NCBI RefSeq assembly: GCF_000231445.1
Contig: NZ_AGFR01000009.1
Span: forward strand, 1 to 64,000
Reading direction: 5' to 3'
Length of the DNA: 64,000 nucleotides
Origin: Commensalibacter intestini A911
GTDB taxonomy: Bacteria; Pseudomonadota; Alphaproteobacteria; Acetobacterales; Acetobacteraceae
Shown here piece by piece: positions 19,054-28,443 of the stretch. Each line of letters begins with the position of its first letter. The stretch's first letter is position 1. Position numbers and translations under genes: made by a program. The notes below the pieces were generated by a model that saw nothing but the letters and a program-made list of their open reading frames with translations, ran no database searches and was not told the DNA's origin.

Positions 19054-19947
19054 ATGAATCGTATTCTCGTTATTGGCAGTCTAAACGCAGATCTTGAAAC
19101 AGATGTTGACCGTTTCCCTCAACCTGGGGAAACACTACTAGGTGGCCCTTTACATGTCAGTTGCGGAGGAAAAGGCAATAACCAAGCTGTTGCAGCAGCA
19201 AAATTAGGGGCAAGCGTTACAATGCTTGGCGCCTTAGGAAAAGATACATTTGGGGATATGTTATTTAAAAATCTACAAACGCATCATATCAATACAGATC
19301 ACGTCCTAATCCGTAAAGACAAGCCTTCTGCTTCTGCATTAATTACTCGCTCTCAAAACGAAAACCATATTATTGTCACGGATGGAGCAAATAATACAAT
19401 CACCCCTCAAGATATTATTAACGCAACCGATTTAATTAAAAAGAACGACATTATCTTGTTACAACAAGAAATTCCTCTTGATGCACAAGTTAAAGCCATT
19501 GAAATCGCACATGAGCTAAATAAAATTATTGTATTAAACCCTGCTCCTATGCGTGACTTACCAAAAGAAGCAATAGAAAAAGTAAATTATCTTCTACCTA
19601 ATGAACATGAAATCATTGCTTTAGGAAATAATAAGTCAGACACCCCTGAAGACATTATTATGAATTCTAAAACCCCTATTATTATGACATGGGGAAGCAA
19701 GGGCGTATTATTCAAAGATAATAATCAACAATTAAAACATTTACCTGCTTACTCTGTTAAAGTCGTTGATAGCACAGGTGCTGGAGATACATTCTGTGGG
19801 GCTTTTTGTTGCTTTATCCATTTAGGGTTAGAAGCTGCATTAAGAAAATCATTGCAAGCCTCCGCCTTATCTGTCACACGTTCTGGTGCCCAAGGGGGAA
19901 TGCCTACTTTACAAGAGCTAGAAAGCTCCAACATCTTCAATCAATAA
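19054..19947 (+). CDS. rbsK: ribokinase
   Basis: 297 residues from the ATG at 19054 (AAAGGTG upstream). An in-frame upstream extension to 19006 is poorly supported. PfkB-family sugar kinase phosphorylating ribose at O5. It shows the N-terminal GSLNADLETDVDRFP motif, the substrate-binding GGKGNNQAVAAAKLGA block, and the C-terminal catalytic DSTGAGDTFCGAF with its Asp base and anion hole. It supplies ribose-5-phosphate. The gene is followed after 15 nt by a TRIC-type membrane protein in the same direction. No ribose transporter is present. Confidence 0.92.
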   Translation: MNRILVIGSLNADLETDVDRFPQPGETLLGGPLHVSCGGKGNNQAVAAAKLGASVTMLGALGKDTFGDMLFKNLQTHHINTDHVLIRKDKPSASALITRSQNENHIIVTDGANNTITPQDIINATDLIKKNDIILLQQEIPLDAQVKAIEIAHELNKIIVLNPAPMRDLPKEAIEKVNYLLPNEHEIIALGNNKSDTPEDIIMNSKTPIIMTWGSKGVLFKDNNQQLKHLPAYSVKVVDSTGAGDTFCGAFCCFIHLGLEAALRKSLQASALSVTRSGAQGGMPTLQELESSNIFNQ

Positions 19948-19962
19948 AGCCTTTCAACCAAT

Positions 19963-20580
19963 ATGAACTATGATTTCTTCCATTACATTGATCTAATCGG
20001 CACGCTTGCCTTTGCAATCAGTGGTGCATTAGCCGCCATCAATAGAAATTTAGATATTTTTGGCGTCTTTGTCATCTCGTTTATTACAGCATGTGGTGGA
20101 GGAATTCTCCGTGATATTTGTATTGGCTCTTTCCCTCCTGCAGGATTGGTTAACCTAGAATATTTAACAATCGTCGTTTTATCTGTTTGCCTTTCCGGCT
20201 TTTCACAAAAACTATTACTAAAACTCAACCAACCGACCCTGTTCTTTGATGCTATTGGCTTAGGCTTCTTTGCATCTTTTGGAGCTCATAAAGCTTATTT
20301 TTTTTCAGGGAATACTGAACTGGCAATTCTCTTAGGAATCGTTACAGCTGTTGGGGGAGGCATTCTCAGAGATACGTTAACCACAACTATTCCTTCTGTA
20401 TTAACCAAAGAAATTTATGCTTCAGCTGCAATTTTTGGTGCTGGTATTCAAGTGCTCGGTGAAAAAGATATTATTAACCCTGCTCTTGCCCCATGGTTAG
20501 CTATTCTAATTTGCAGCTCTATTCGTTTACTCTCTTTAAAATTTAAATGGAATTTACCATCGATTAAACAAGTTCAATAA
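19963..20580 (+). CDS. TRIC family (UPF0126) cation channel-like membrane protein
   Basis: 205 residues, seven predicted hydrophobic segments in two internal repeats, each carrying a GGGILRD motif (around residues 44 and 126). This is the signature of the UPF0126/YadS family, related to trimeric intracellular cation channels that conduct K+. It sits in the inner membrane. Probably co-transcribed with ribokinase; a functional link is not evident. Confidence 0.88.
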   Translation: MNYDFFHYIDLIGTLAFAISGALAAINRNLDIFGVFVISFITACGGGILRDICIGSFPPAGLVNLEYLTIVVLSVCLSGFSQKLLLKLNQPTLFFDAIGLGFFASFGAHKAYFFSGNTELAILLGIVTAVGGGILRDTLTTTIPSVLTKEIYASAAIFGAGIQVLGEKDIINPALAPWLAILICSSIRLLSLKFKWNLPSIKQVQ

Positions 20581-20671
20581 ACAACTTGCATGATTCTTAT
20601 ATTTTTTCTAAAAGAAAGGACTAACTATTTTAAAGAGTAACAACTATATTTAAGGTTTCTTTAAAATACTA

Positions 20672-20748
20672 GGACCCGTAGCTCAGCTGGATAGAGCGTC
20701 GCCCTCCGAAGGCGAAGGTCGTGAGTTCGAATCTCGTCGGGTCCGCCA
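20672..20748 (+). tRNA. tRNA-Arg (anticodon CCG)
   Basis: 77 nt with encoded CCA. Acceptor stem GGACCCG/CGGGTCC with discriminator G. D arm contains AGCTCAGCTGGATAGAGC. The anticodon stem-loop is TCGCC-CTCCGAA-GGCGA, giving anticodon CCG (reads CGG, Arg). The T arm contains GTTCGAAT. All four arms pair. Confidence 0.97.
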
Positions 20749-21063
20749 TATAAAATCTATTATAACAAAACCTATGTTTTTATAACAAACACAATAGATT
20801 ATCCTACATTTGAACTATATTCTTCCTATTGTTTTTAACCTCTAGAATCCTCATAGATTACGGATATATCAAAACATCTATAAAATAGAATTAATTAATT
20901 TGATATATAAAACAAAAATTTCATTAAAACGCTGATGTAATTTTATCATAGAAAATACATTCTACTTAATTAATCTAATAAATATTAAATTTATATTTGA
21001 ATAACAACGAATACTTTTCTATGAAAATCTTTATATTTATTCTTTTCGACTAAGGTAAGAAAC
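20749..21063. other. intergenic region upstream of frameshifted Hint gene
   Basis: About 315 bp, extremely AT-rich, with no gene. It presumably carries the promoter for the gene at 21064. A GGTAAG Shine-Dalgarno-like sequence lies directly before that ATG. Confidence 0.5.
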
Positions 21064-23432
21064 ATGGCAAGTTCGATAACTCCGTTAGCTAGCATTTCTA
21101 GCAGCGTAATCCTAAATTCTGGAGAACAGTTAATTGTTTCTCCCGACTCTCCTAAGCTTACAGAAGTAATTGTTTCTTCTGGGGGAGAGCTGATATTGCG
21201 GGATTATTCAATGAAAACTACTGTCTTCTCAGGTGGAAATGTAATCGTATCTTCTGGAGGATGGCTTACTCCAACAACGATTTATTCAGGCGGAAATGTT
21301 ACTGTATCTTCTGCTGGAGCAGCCTATCCAGTAACAATCTCTTCCGGTGGAAATTTAACTCTTTTATCTGGAGGGTATGCTAACCAAACAACGATTTATT
21401 CAGGTGGAAACTTAACTGCCTCTTCTGGTGGAAGCTCGTATCATGCGGCAATTTCCTCCAGCGGAAATTTAACCATTTTATCAGGAGGCAGTGCACAATA
21501 TGCAATTGTTTCTTCTGGTGGAAATGTAGTTGTTTCCTCTGGTGGAGTTACTAACCAAATGTCAATTATGTCAGGTGCAATGTTAGTATCGAACCAGGAT
21601 CTATCATCCAATCTACACAAATTATGTCGAGTGCCAGCTTAAGTGTTTTATCGGAACGCAATATTGTCTCTACAAAGGTCTGGTCAAAAGGAAGCTTAAC
21701 TATTTCTTCTGGTGGAAGTGCAGATCAAACACAGGTTGGTGATTATGGTGGCTTAACCGTTTTATCTGGTGCACACGTTACAAATACATCAACTGGTTTT
21801 CTTGGCAGTATAACTGTTTCTTCAGGAGCAAGTATTAATCAAACAACTGTTGGTTATAATAGCGATGTAATAATTTTATCGGGTGCAGTTTTAAATAATG
21901 CTACGGTTAATAATGCAGGTCGATTAACAATAGCTTCTGGAGGGAAAAATAACGGGACGATTTCGGCCAATGCTAATGGAAGCTTAATAATTTACCCTGA
22001 TGCTGGAGGAACCATTGAATTACTCGGAGATCCCCATTTTGTAGGAGACCTTCAGAATGCAGGTGTATTTATTTCAGGACTTGAAAATGGCGGCGTAGTT
22101 ACAACTGTTATTAATAACTTTATTGGAAGAATTGATGAAGACGAAAATAACGATGATTATTTAGATATAGCTTCAGACTATATTATCATGCCTGGTGTTA
22201 AAACTTCTGATGTCACGAACGTATCCTATGAAGATGCAAACGGAAATGCCAATGGTGATTATATAACGTTATCTCTAAACAGCGGCAATAAAATCGTTAT
22301 GAATATTCCTGGCATTGAGAGTGAAGGATATAATCTTAATTATAATGCAGATGGGGATTTGTATTTCGAAGTCTGTTTTCTCGCAGGCTCTATGATTAAA
22401 ACCCCTAAAGGAGAGGTTGCTGTTGAAGATCTTCGTATCGGAGATAAAATCCTCACTTTTAATTGGCAACAAAATAAAGAGGAAATCCAATCAGTTCGCT
22501 GGGTTGGTAATAAAGCCGCTACTGTAAACCCAACACGGCATGATGATGAAGCAGGTTACCCAGTAAGAATATTAAAAGATGCGATTGCCGAAGGCGTCCC
22601 TTCTAAAGATCTATTAATTACGCCAGAGCATTGTTTGTTCTTTGATGGAAAATTTACGCCTGCCCGTATGTTGGTGAATGGATATAGTATTTATTATGAT
22701 TATTCTATTACAAATTATACCTACTATCATATTGAAACAGAATCTCACGCTGTGATTTGGGCGAATGGAATGCTGACAGAAAGCTATCTGGACACAGGAA
22801 ATCAAACTCAATTTAAACAACATGGTGAGTTTGCTATTTTAACACGCCCAACAAAACCAAAAACTTGGGAACAAGACGCAGCAGCTCCTTTAATGGTTGA
22901 TCGCAGTTATGTTGAACCTCTTCATCATACGTTACAGCAACGTGCTATAAAAATGAAAATGCCCATGATGCAAGAGCCTAAGAAAATAAGTAATGACCCT
23001 CATTTCCATTTAGCAACTCCAAATGGTTTAGCAATTGAATCAATATCTAACTTCAAAGGCCAGTATGTGTTTCTTTTGCCAACAGAAGGCGTTGACTCCG
23101 TTTACCTAGTATCCAAAACAAGTAGACTTAACGATGTTATTGGGCCCTTCGAGGATAATCGTCATGAATTAGGTGTATTAGTTGGAAATATACAAATTTT
23201 ATCTATCAATTCAGCCTATAATATAAATATTTCTAATATTACAGATCATCTAACTCACCCTGATCTATCTGGATGGCATACCTTAGAACAAACACCATGT
23301 CGCTGGACGAAAGGAAAAGCTTTATTAAATATTCCTAAAAATAACAATCAAGAACAAAGGTTAATTATCAACATTATTTCCGATCGGTTATACACCGTTG
23401 ATGAAAAACAAGAAAAACTTATCGCTGTTTAG
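21064..23432 (+). pseudogene. AIDA-repeat Hint domain protein, disrupted by a frameshift
   Basis: Two overlapping frames: 21064-21642 (192 aa) and 21624-23432 (602 aa from its first ATG). Reading the second frame upstream of that ATG gives the repeat-like residues SIIQSTQIMSSASLSVL. Adding one base near 21593-21596 (AACCAGG to AACCCAGG) would restore NPGSIIQ and join the halves into a protein of about 789 residues. The reconstructed order is strand-loop-strand repeats (SSGGN-type, about 1-290), a linker, a Hint_2 domain starting VCFLAGSMIKTP and containing TPEHCLFFDG, then the conserved post-Hint C-terminal domain. Homologous to the intact 992-residue protein at 29527. It may be a true pseudogene, a programmed frameshift or a sequence error. 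There is no homopolymer run at the site. Confidence 0.8.
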
Positions 23433-23445
23433 ACAATAAATATTG

Positions 23446-23486
23446 CTGGCCTGTAAAACACCCAATTCTCCATTATAGGCCAGTTT
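23446..23486 (+). terminator. terminator after the frameshifted Hint gene
   Basis: CTGGCCT / AGGCCAG inverted repeat, 7 GC-rich bp, enclosing a 24-nt loop and followed by TTTATAAA. Located 14 nt after the stop at 23432. Confidence 0.6.
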
Positions 23487-23664
23487 ATAAAAATACATAA
23501 TAATAATATAAAATCTATTTAAAATAAAATAATCAAATAAAAATTTTTATATAAATAAAAATAATTACAATTACATTATATGAATGTTATAATTAAACTA
23601 TTGATACGTTTTTTATTACAATTTATCAATTTTTTATTTAATTATTTTTAAGAAAGATTTTAAA

Positions 23665-25431
23665 ATGGTATTTTCCATTAATATTAACAAAAATGCACGC
23701 AACCCGTTTGCTGGTACAGATGGTAAATTAAAACCAATTAATGGTGTTAACGGCTCTCCCATTTCAATTGCACCCGGTTTTCCAGATTTGGAAAATGAAT
23801 TTAACCAAATGGGAATTAAATATATTCGACTACATGATACTCTTGGAATCGCAGATCTTGATGATTATTGTCAAGCGAATAGAACTACAGCAGCAAACCA
23901 ACTTCTTCAAAATGTCCCTGCTAATTTACAATCAAAATGCAATCCATTTTGTGCAGAATTTATTAATAAAAGAACTATTTTCCCTTATGCCGCTGCTGGC
24001 ATGCGCAGCAATAACCTTAATTTAGCACTTAAAAATGCAAATTATCAAATGACCGATTATTATATCAAACGGATTATGGATAATAATCCTGATGTAAACC
24101 CAACCAACATTGAACGTGAAGTTATGTTCCGCGTTGGTCGAAGCAATTGGGCAGGATATGAAATTCCACAAAATTTTGATATTTATGCATCTTTAGCTGG
24201 TAATTTAGTTGAGCGGTATTCTTTAAACTATAAACAAACTGGCCTTCCAAGAAAAATTAGCCATTGGGAAATTTGGAACGAACCTGATTTACACTTCTTC
24301 TGGAATAACAACCGCCCTCAAACTTTTTATGAATTCTACTCTAAAATCGCCAGAGCGATAAAAGCTGTTGATCCAGAAGCAAAAGTTGGTGCTGCAGGTG
24401 TTGCATATGGATATAATCCAAATGGTGAGTATCTTGATGGCCTATTAAATTACTGCCGTAGTACGAATACACCAATTGATTTCCTATCTTGGCATTATTA
24501 TGGAAACACATCTGCTGATCCACAAAATATCATTGATCTTGGAAATCAAATTCAAACCACTTTAAATGCATATGGTTATGATAATTTAGAAAGTCTATGT
24601 ACAGAATGGAACTCTACACCTTTTGCAAGTGCTAACACCTATACCAAAGTTCAATCAGCAAATAATGCCGCATATATCGCGTCAACCTTAATGTACATGC
24701 AATATTGTAAAGTCGATAAAGCTTATTATTACCGCGGAGATGCCTCTTCCTTTGGATTATTTAACGATAATGACAATACAAAATCTAAATATCCATCAGC
24801 GAAAAGCTTTTGTTCATATGCTGCCCAAAGCTTTGGTTTATTTTCTAAAATGTTAGAAGATACCCCTTATATTTTAGGTCAAGACAACACCTTTAATACT
24901 GGGATTACAACACTAGCAGCAGAAAATGAAAGTGGAAATAAACTCAACATTCTTGCCGCAAATTTCAAAGTTGATTATGCATTTGTTGATGAAAAATCAC
25001 CACCTACTGATACAGCTTTATACACACAACATTATATTGATACCAATAGAAGTGTAAACCAACTCAATGATGACTGGAGCAAAGAACATTGGTTTGGTGG
25101 CGTTGATCCAAATACTGTTACTTATGATAATACTGTCACACAAAATGCTGTGGTCGCTGCGACAGATCCTAATGGCACAATAACATCACGCATGCGCGAT
25201 TATACATTAAGCGATGCTGGTCTACAGTTAAATATTAATAATATTTCAAGCTCTTATAAAGGATATACACTTACTGCTTATAGAATTACAGAAGGTGGCC
25301 GTGTAGATCGTTTAACACCAAATGATGTAACGTCATCAATCACAATTTCGATGTCTAATGGAACGATTACAATTAAAGATACAGCTGCAAAATTATCTAC
25401 TGTAACTTTATATAGCATTGAATTAAAATAA
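23665..25431 (+). CDS. GH39-like glycoside hydrolase
   Basis: 588 residues. The region 150-400 has the clan GH-A signature: WEIWNEPD with the presumptive acid/base Glu206, and CTEWNS with the presumptive nucleophile Glu314, about 108 residues apart as expected for a TIM-barrel retaining glycosidase. The IRLHDTLG block near residue 55 and SWHYYGN near 275 are typical of family 39 (beta-xylosidase, and PslG-like enzymes). The C-terminal 150 residues look like a beta-sandwich. There is no signal peptide, so the enzyme is cytoplasmic or leaves by an unusual route. It stands alone between a Hint gene and the sulfate transporter. Substrate unknown; plant or self exopolysaccharide is possible. Confidence 0.75.
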   Translation: MVFSININKNARNPFAGTDGKLKPINGVNGSPISIAPGFPDLENEFNQMGIKYIRLHDTLGIADLDDYCQANRTTAANQLLQNVPANLQSKCNPFCAEFINKRTIFPYAAAGMRSNNLNLALKNANYQMTDYYIKRIMDNNPDVNPTNIEREVMFRVGRSNWAGYEIPQNFDIYASLAGNLVERYSLNYKQTGLPRKISHWEIWNEPDLHFFWNNNRPQTFYEFYSKIARAIKAVDPEAKVGAAGVAYGYNPNGEYLDGLLNYCRSTNTPIDFLSWHYYGNTSADPQNIIDLGNQIQTTLNAYGYDNLESLCTEWNSTPFASANTYTKVQSANNAAYIASTLMYMQYCKVDKAYYYRGDASSFGLFNDNDNTKSKYPSAKSFCSYAAQSFGLFSKMLEDTPYILGQDNTFNTGITTLAAENESGNKLNILAANFKVDYAFVDEKSPPTDTALYTQHYIDTNRSVNQLNDDWSKEHWFGGVDPNTVTYDNTVTQNAVVAATDPNGTITSRMRDYTLSDAGLQLNINNISSSYKGYTLTAYRITEGGRVDRLTPNDVTSSITISMSNGTITIKDTAAKLSTVTLYSIELK

Positions 25432-25487
25432 TCCTAAATTGTGATCGTACAATACCCTGTGAATAATAACTACTCATGGGTTGAATA

Positions 25488-25519
25488 AACCTTCACCCTC
25501 ACCATAGAGGGTGAAGGTT
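25488..25519. terminator. strong hairpin between glycosidase and sulfate transporter genes
   Basis: A 13-bp perfect stem AACCTTCACCCTC / GAGGGTGAAGGTT with a 6-nt loop, unusually GC-rich for this region. It lacks a T tract, so it may be a factor-dependent terminator or an mRNA-stabilising structure after the glycosidase. Confidence 0.5.
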
Positions 25520-25687
25520 ACACATCATATACCATCAATATTACATAACGGATCAATAACAACCAACACCAATCAACTTTAAAATATTGTATATTAATAA
25601 AAACACTTTTAAAATTGATAAAATAGAGATAAGATATTATATCTTGTTCAGCTATTCTTTCATCTTATCATAAACGGTTTCTTTATC

Positions 25688-26713
25688 ATGACGCTTTACA
25701 AATCTAGCGCTTGGAAAATTTTGGCTATTTTTTGTGTGTTATCTACGTGCTTATTACAAGCAGGGCATGCAAAAAATATAACCTTATTAAACGTCTCTTA
25801 TGACCCAACGCGAGCTTTTTACCATGCGTATAACCAAGCCTTTGAAAAATATTGGAAAGCAAAAACTGGAGATAATGTCACCATCTATGAATCTCATGGA
25901 GGTTCAGGAAAGCAAGCAAGAGCGGTTATTGATGGAATGCAAGCTGATGTCGTAACCCTTGCTTTGTCTGGAGATATTGATGCCATTAACAAATATAAAC
26001 CGTTAATTGATCCGAACTGGCAAAGCAGACTTCCTTACCATAGCTGCCCTTATTACTCGACCATTGTTTTTGTCGTAAGAAAAGGTAATCCAAAACATAT
26101 TCATGATTGGGATGATTTGATTAAACCAGGCGTGCAAATCATTACACCCAACCCCAAAACATCAGGGGTAGCTCGTTGGAATTTCTTAGCTGCTTGGGCA
26201 TATGCATTAGAAAAATATGGCTCAGAAGCAAAAGCTTATGAGTTTGTAAAACAATTTTTTCAACATGCCCCCATTTTAGATTCTGGCGCACGATCATCTA
26301 GCCTAAGCTTCATTCAACGTGGTTTAGGAGATGTCTTAATTTCTTGGGAAAATGAGGCCTACATGGCTTTAAACGAATCAAAATCTGGAGAATATGAGAT
26401 CATTACACCATCCATTTCTATCTTGGCAGAACCTCCTGTTGCCGTTGTAGATTCTGTTGTGGATCGGAGAAGAACACGCACCGTCGCTGAAGCTTATTTG
26501 AACTATTTATATAGTAATGAAGGTCAAACATTAGCTGCTGAGTATTATTATCGTCCAAGCAATCCAGAGATTGCAGAAAAATTTAAAAATACATTTCCTT
26601 CTTTAAAATTAATACCTATTGACAAAGTATTTAAAGGATGGAAACAAATAAATAACAAATTTTTTAAGGATAATAAAATATTTGATCAAATTATGAGTGA
26701 AATTAACCACTAA
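25688..26713 (+). CDS. sbp: sulfate ABC transporter substrate-binding protein
   Basis: 341 residues. The N terminus is a Sec signal peptide (basic start, hydrophobic core about 10-24, cleavage after GHA around residue 28). The mature protein has the sulfate/thiosulfate-binding family blocks: LLNVSYDPTRAFYHAYN, SHGGSGKQARAV, and TPNPKTSGVARWNFLAAW. It captures sulfate in the periplasm for CysTWA. First gene of the four-gene operon, 23 nt before cysT. Sulfate versus thiosulfate preference cannot be read from the sequence; cysP is the alternative name. Confidence 0.93.
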   Translation: MTLYKSSAWKILAIFCVLSTCLLQAGHAKNITLLNVSYDPTRAFYHAYNQAFEKYWKAKTGDNVTIYESHGGSGKQARAVIDGMQADVVTLALSGDIDAINKYKPLIDPNWQSRLPYHSCPYYSTIVFVVRKGNPKHIHDWDDLIKPGVQIITPNPKTSGVARWNFLAAWAYALEKYGSEAKAYEFVKQFFQHAPILDSGARSSSLSFIQRGLGDVLISWENEAYMALNESKSGEYEIITPSISILAEPPVAVVDSVVDRRRTRTVAEAYLNYLYSNEGQTLAAEYYYRPSNPEIAEKFKNTFPSLKLIPIDKVFKGWKQINNKFFKDNKIFDQIMSEINH

Positions 26714-26736
26714 CTCTCATGAATTAAGGAACTATA

Positions 26737-27606
26737 ATGTTTACCTCTAGATATTCAGTCATTCCAGGATTCTGGCTAAGTTTAGGATATACGTTATCTT
26801 GGCTTTCCTTAATTGTTTTGCTTCCTTTAGCCGCTTTGTTTTTATATGCCAGCCATATTCACTTAGATCAGCTCATTCATATTCTAAGCAACAGACAGTT
26901 ACAAAGCGCTCTAAAGCTTTCTTTATATACCTCTTTTTATGCTGCATTATTAGCTTCTATCTTTGGTAGTTTCCTAGCATGGATGCTTACACGCCATTCT
27001 TTTGTAGGAAAAAAACTCATTGATTCTATGATTGATTTACCTTTGGCTCTACCAACAGCCATTGCAGGCATCGCATTAACAACTTTATATGCCCCTAACG
27101 GATTAATAGGCTCATTTTTACCCTTTAAAGTCGCCTATACTCCCCTTGGAATTGTTATTGCAATGGTCTTTGTCACCATTCCTTTTACTGTTAGAACGCT
27201 AGAGCCTATTATCAAAGATATTCCTCACTCTGTAGAAGAAGCTGCAAAAACATTAGGGGCAACGCCCTTACAAACCTTTTTATATATTATTTTCCCCATG
27301 TTATTCCCCACATGGTTAACGGGTTTTTCTTTAGCAATGGCTCGTAGCTTAGGTGAATATGGGTCTGTGGTCTTTATTGCTGCCAATATTCCTTACAAAA
27401 CTGAGATTTTACCCATTCTAATTGTCTCTAAACTGGATCAGTTTGATTATACAGGCGCAACCGTCATTAGCATGTTGATGCTGATTATTTCTTTTGCATT
27501 ACTCTTTGCCATTAACCTCATACAACGCTGGATTAAACCTCATCGTTTAATTTGGTTTATCACCCATTCGTCTCTGCCTCGCACTTCGAAAAAGAACTCA
27601 CCATGA
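26737..27606 (+). CDS. cysT: sulfate ABC transporter permease CysT
   Basis: 289 residues with six predicted membrane helices and the ABC permease coupling motif EEAAKTLGATPLQTFLYI. It starts the permease pair of the sulfate importer. Its stop overlaps the start of cysW by 4 nt (ATGA), implying translational coupling. The LARSLGEYGSVVFI-type block near residue 205 is characteristic of CysT/CysU. Confidence 0.94.
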   Translation: MFTSRYSVIPGFWLSLGYTLSWLSLIVLLPLAALFLYASHIHLDQLIHILSNRQLQSALKLSLYTSFYAALLASIFGSFLAWMLTRHSFVGKKLIDSMIDLPLALPTAIAGIALTTLYAPNGLIGSFLPFKVAYTPLGIVIAMVFVTIPFTVRTLEPIIKDIPHSVEEAAKTLGATPLQTFLYIIFPMLFPTWLTGFSLAMARSLGEYGSVVFIAANIPYKTEILPILIVSKLDQFDYTGATVISMLMLIISFALLFAINLIQRWIKPHRLIWFITHSSLPRTSKKNSP

Positions 27607-28442
27607 CACCCTCTGTAAATCAGCAAACAACGCTCAAAAGATCCTTGCTATTAACACTGACATGGCTTGTGTTTAGTGTTATTTTCCTGGCGCCTTTATC
27701 TGTGATCTTAATCGAAGGACTCTCAAAAGGACTAGAGTTTTTCTGGCAAACTTGTGCTAATCCATCTGCTGTTTCTGCTTTAAAACTTACCCTACTAGCA
27801 ACAGTTCTTTCCGTTATTCTAAACATTATTTTTGGCGTTATGGCGGCATGGTGTGTCACAAAATATGACTTTGTAGGAAAAAAGTTACTCATTACTCTCA
27901 TTGACCTACCCTTCTCTATTTCTCCAATTATTGTCGGTTTGATCTATACCTTGCTTTATGGTTCGCAAAGCATTTTATATCCATTCTTAATGAAATATAA
28001 TCTACAAGTTATCTATGCAGTGCCTGGAATTGTTTTAGCCACGATTTTTGTAACGTTTCCTTTTGTGGCACGCTCATTAATTTCTCTGATGCAAGAACAA
28101 GGAAATGCAGAAGAAGAAGCAGCACGTTTACTGGGGGCAAATGGTTGGCAAATTTTTTGGCATGTAACATTCCCCAATATTCGCTGGGCTTTATTACATG
28201 GAATTGTCATGTGTACCGCAAGAGCCATGGGGGAATTTGGTGCCGTCTCTATTATCTCTGGTCACATCGAAGGGTTGACCAATACGCTGCCTTTACAAAT
28301 AGAAATTTTATATAACGAATATAATGCAACAGCTGCATTCAGTATTTCGCTCATCTTATTATTCATGTCCATGATTATCTTGTTGATAAGACAATGGTGT
28401 GAACGCAAAATAACCAATGCTCATTCAGAAACAGGGCAATAA
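27603..28442 (+). CDS. cysW: sulfate ABC transporter permease CysW
   Basis: 279 residues from the ATG at 27603; the frame is open 17 codons further upstream inside cysT, but the overlapping ATGA start is preferred. Six membrane segments and the coupling motif EEEAARLLGANGWQIFWHV are present. The block ARAMGEFGAVSIISGHI is typical of CysW. It forms the second half of the membrane channel with CysT; the cysA ATG follows its stop by one base. Confidence 0.94.
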   Translation: MTPSVNQQTTLKRSLLLTLTWLVFSVIFLAPLSVILIEGLSKGLEFFWQTCANPSAVSALKLTLLATVLSVILNIIFGVMAAWCVTKYDFVGKKLLITLIDLPFSISPIIVGLIYTLLYGSQSILYPFLMKYNLQVIYAVPGIVLATIFVTFPFVARSLISLMQEQGNAEEEAARLLGANGWQIFWHVTFPNIRWALLHGIVMCTARAMGEFGAVSIISGHIEGLTNTLPLQIEILYNEYNATAAFSISLILLFMSMIILLIRQWCERKITNAHSETGQ

Positions 28443-28443
28443 A

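Noticed and set aside
21624-23432. Downstream half of the frameshifted Hint gene as a separate intact gene
   Set aside because: The frame is coding upstream of its first ATG (repeat-like residues), and that ATG has no Shine-Dalgarno, so it is part of one broken gene.
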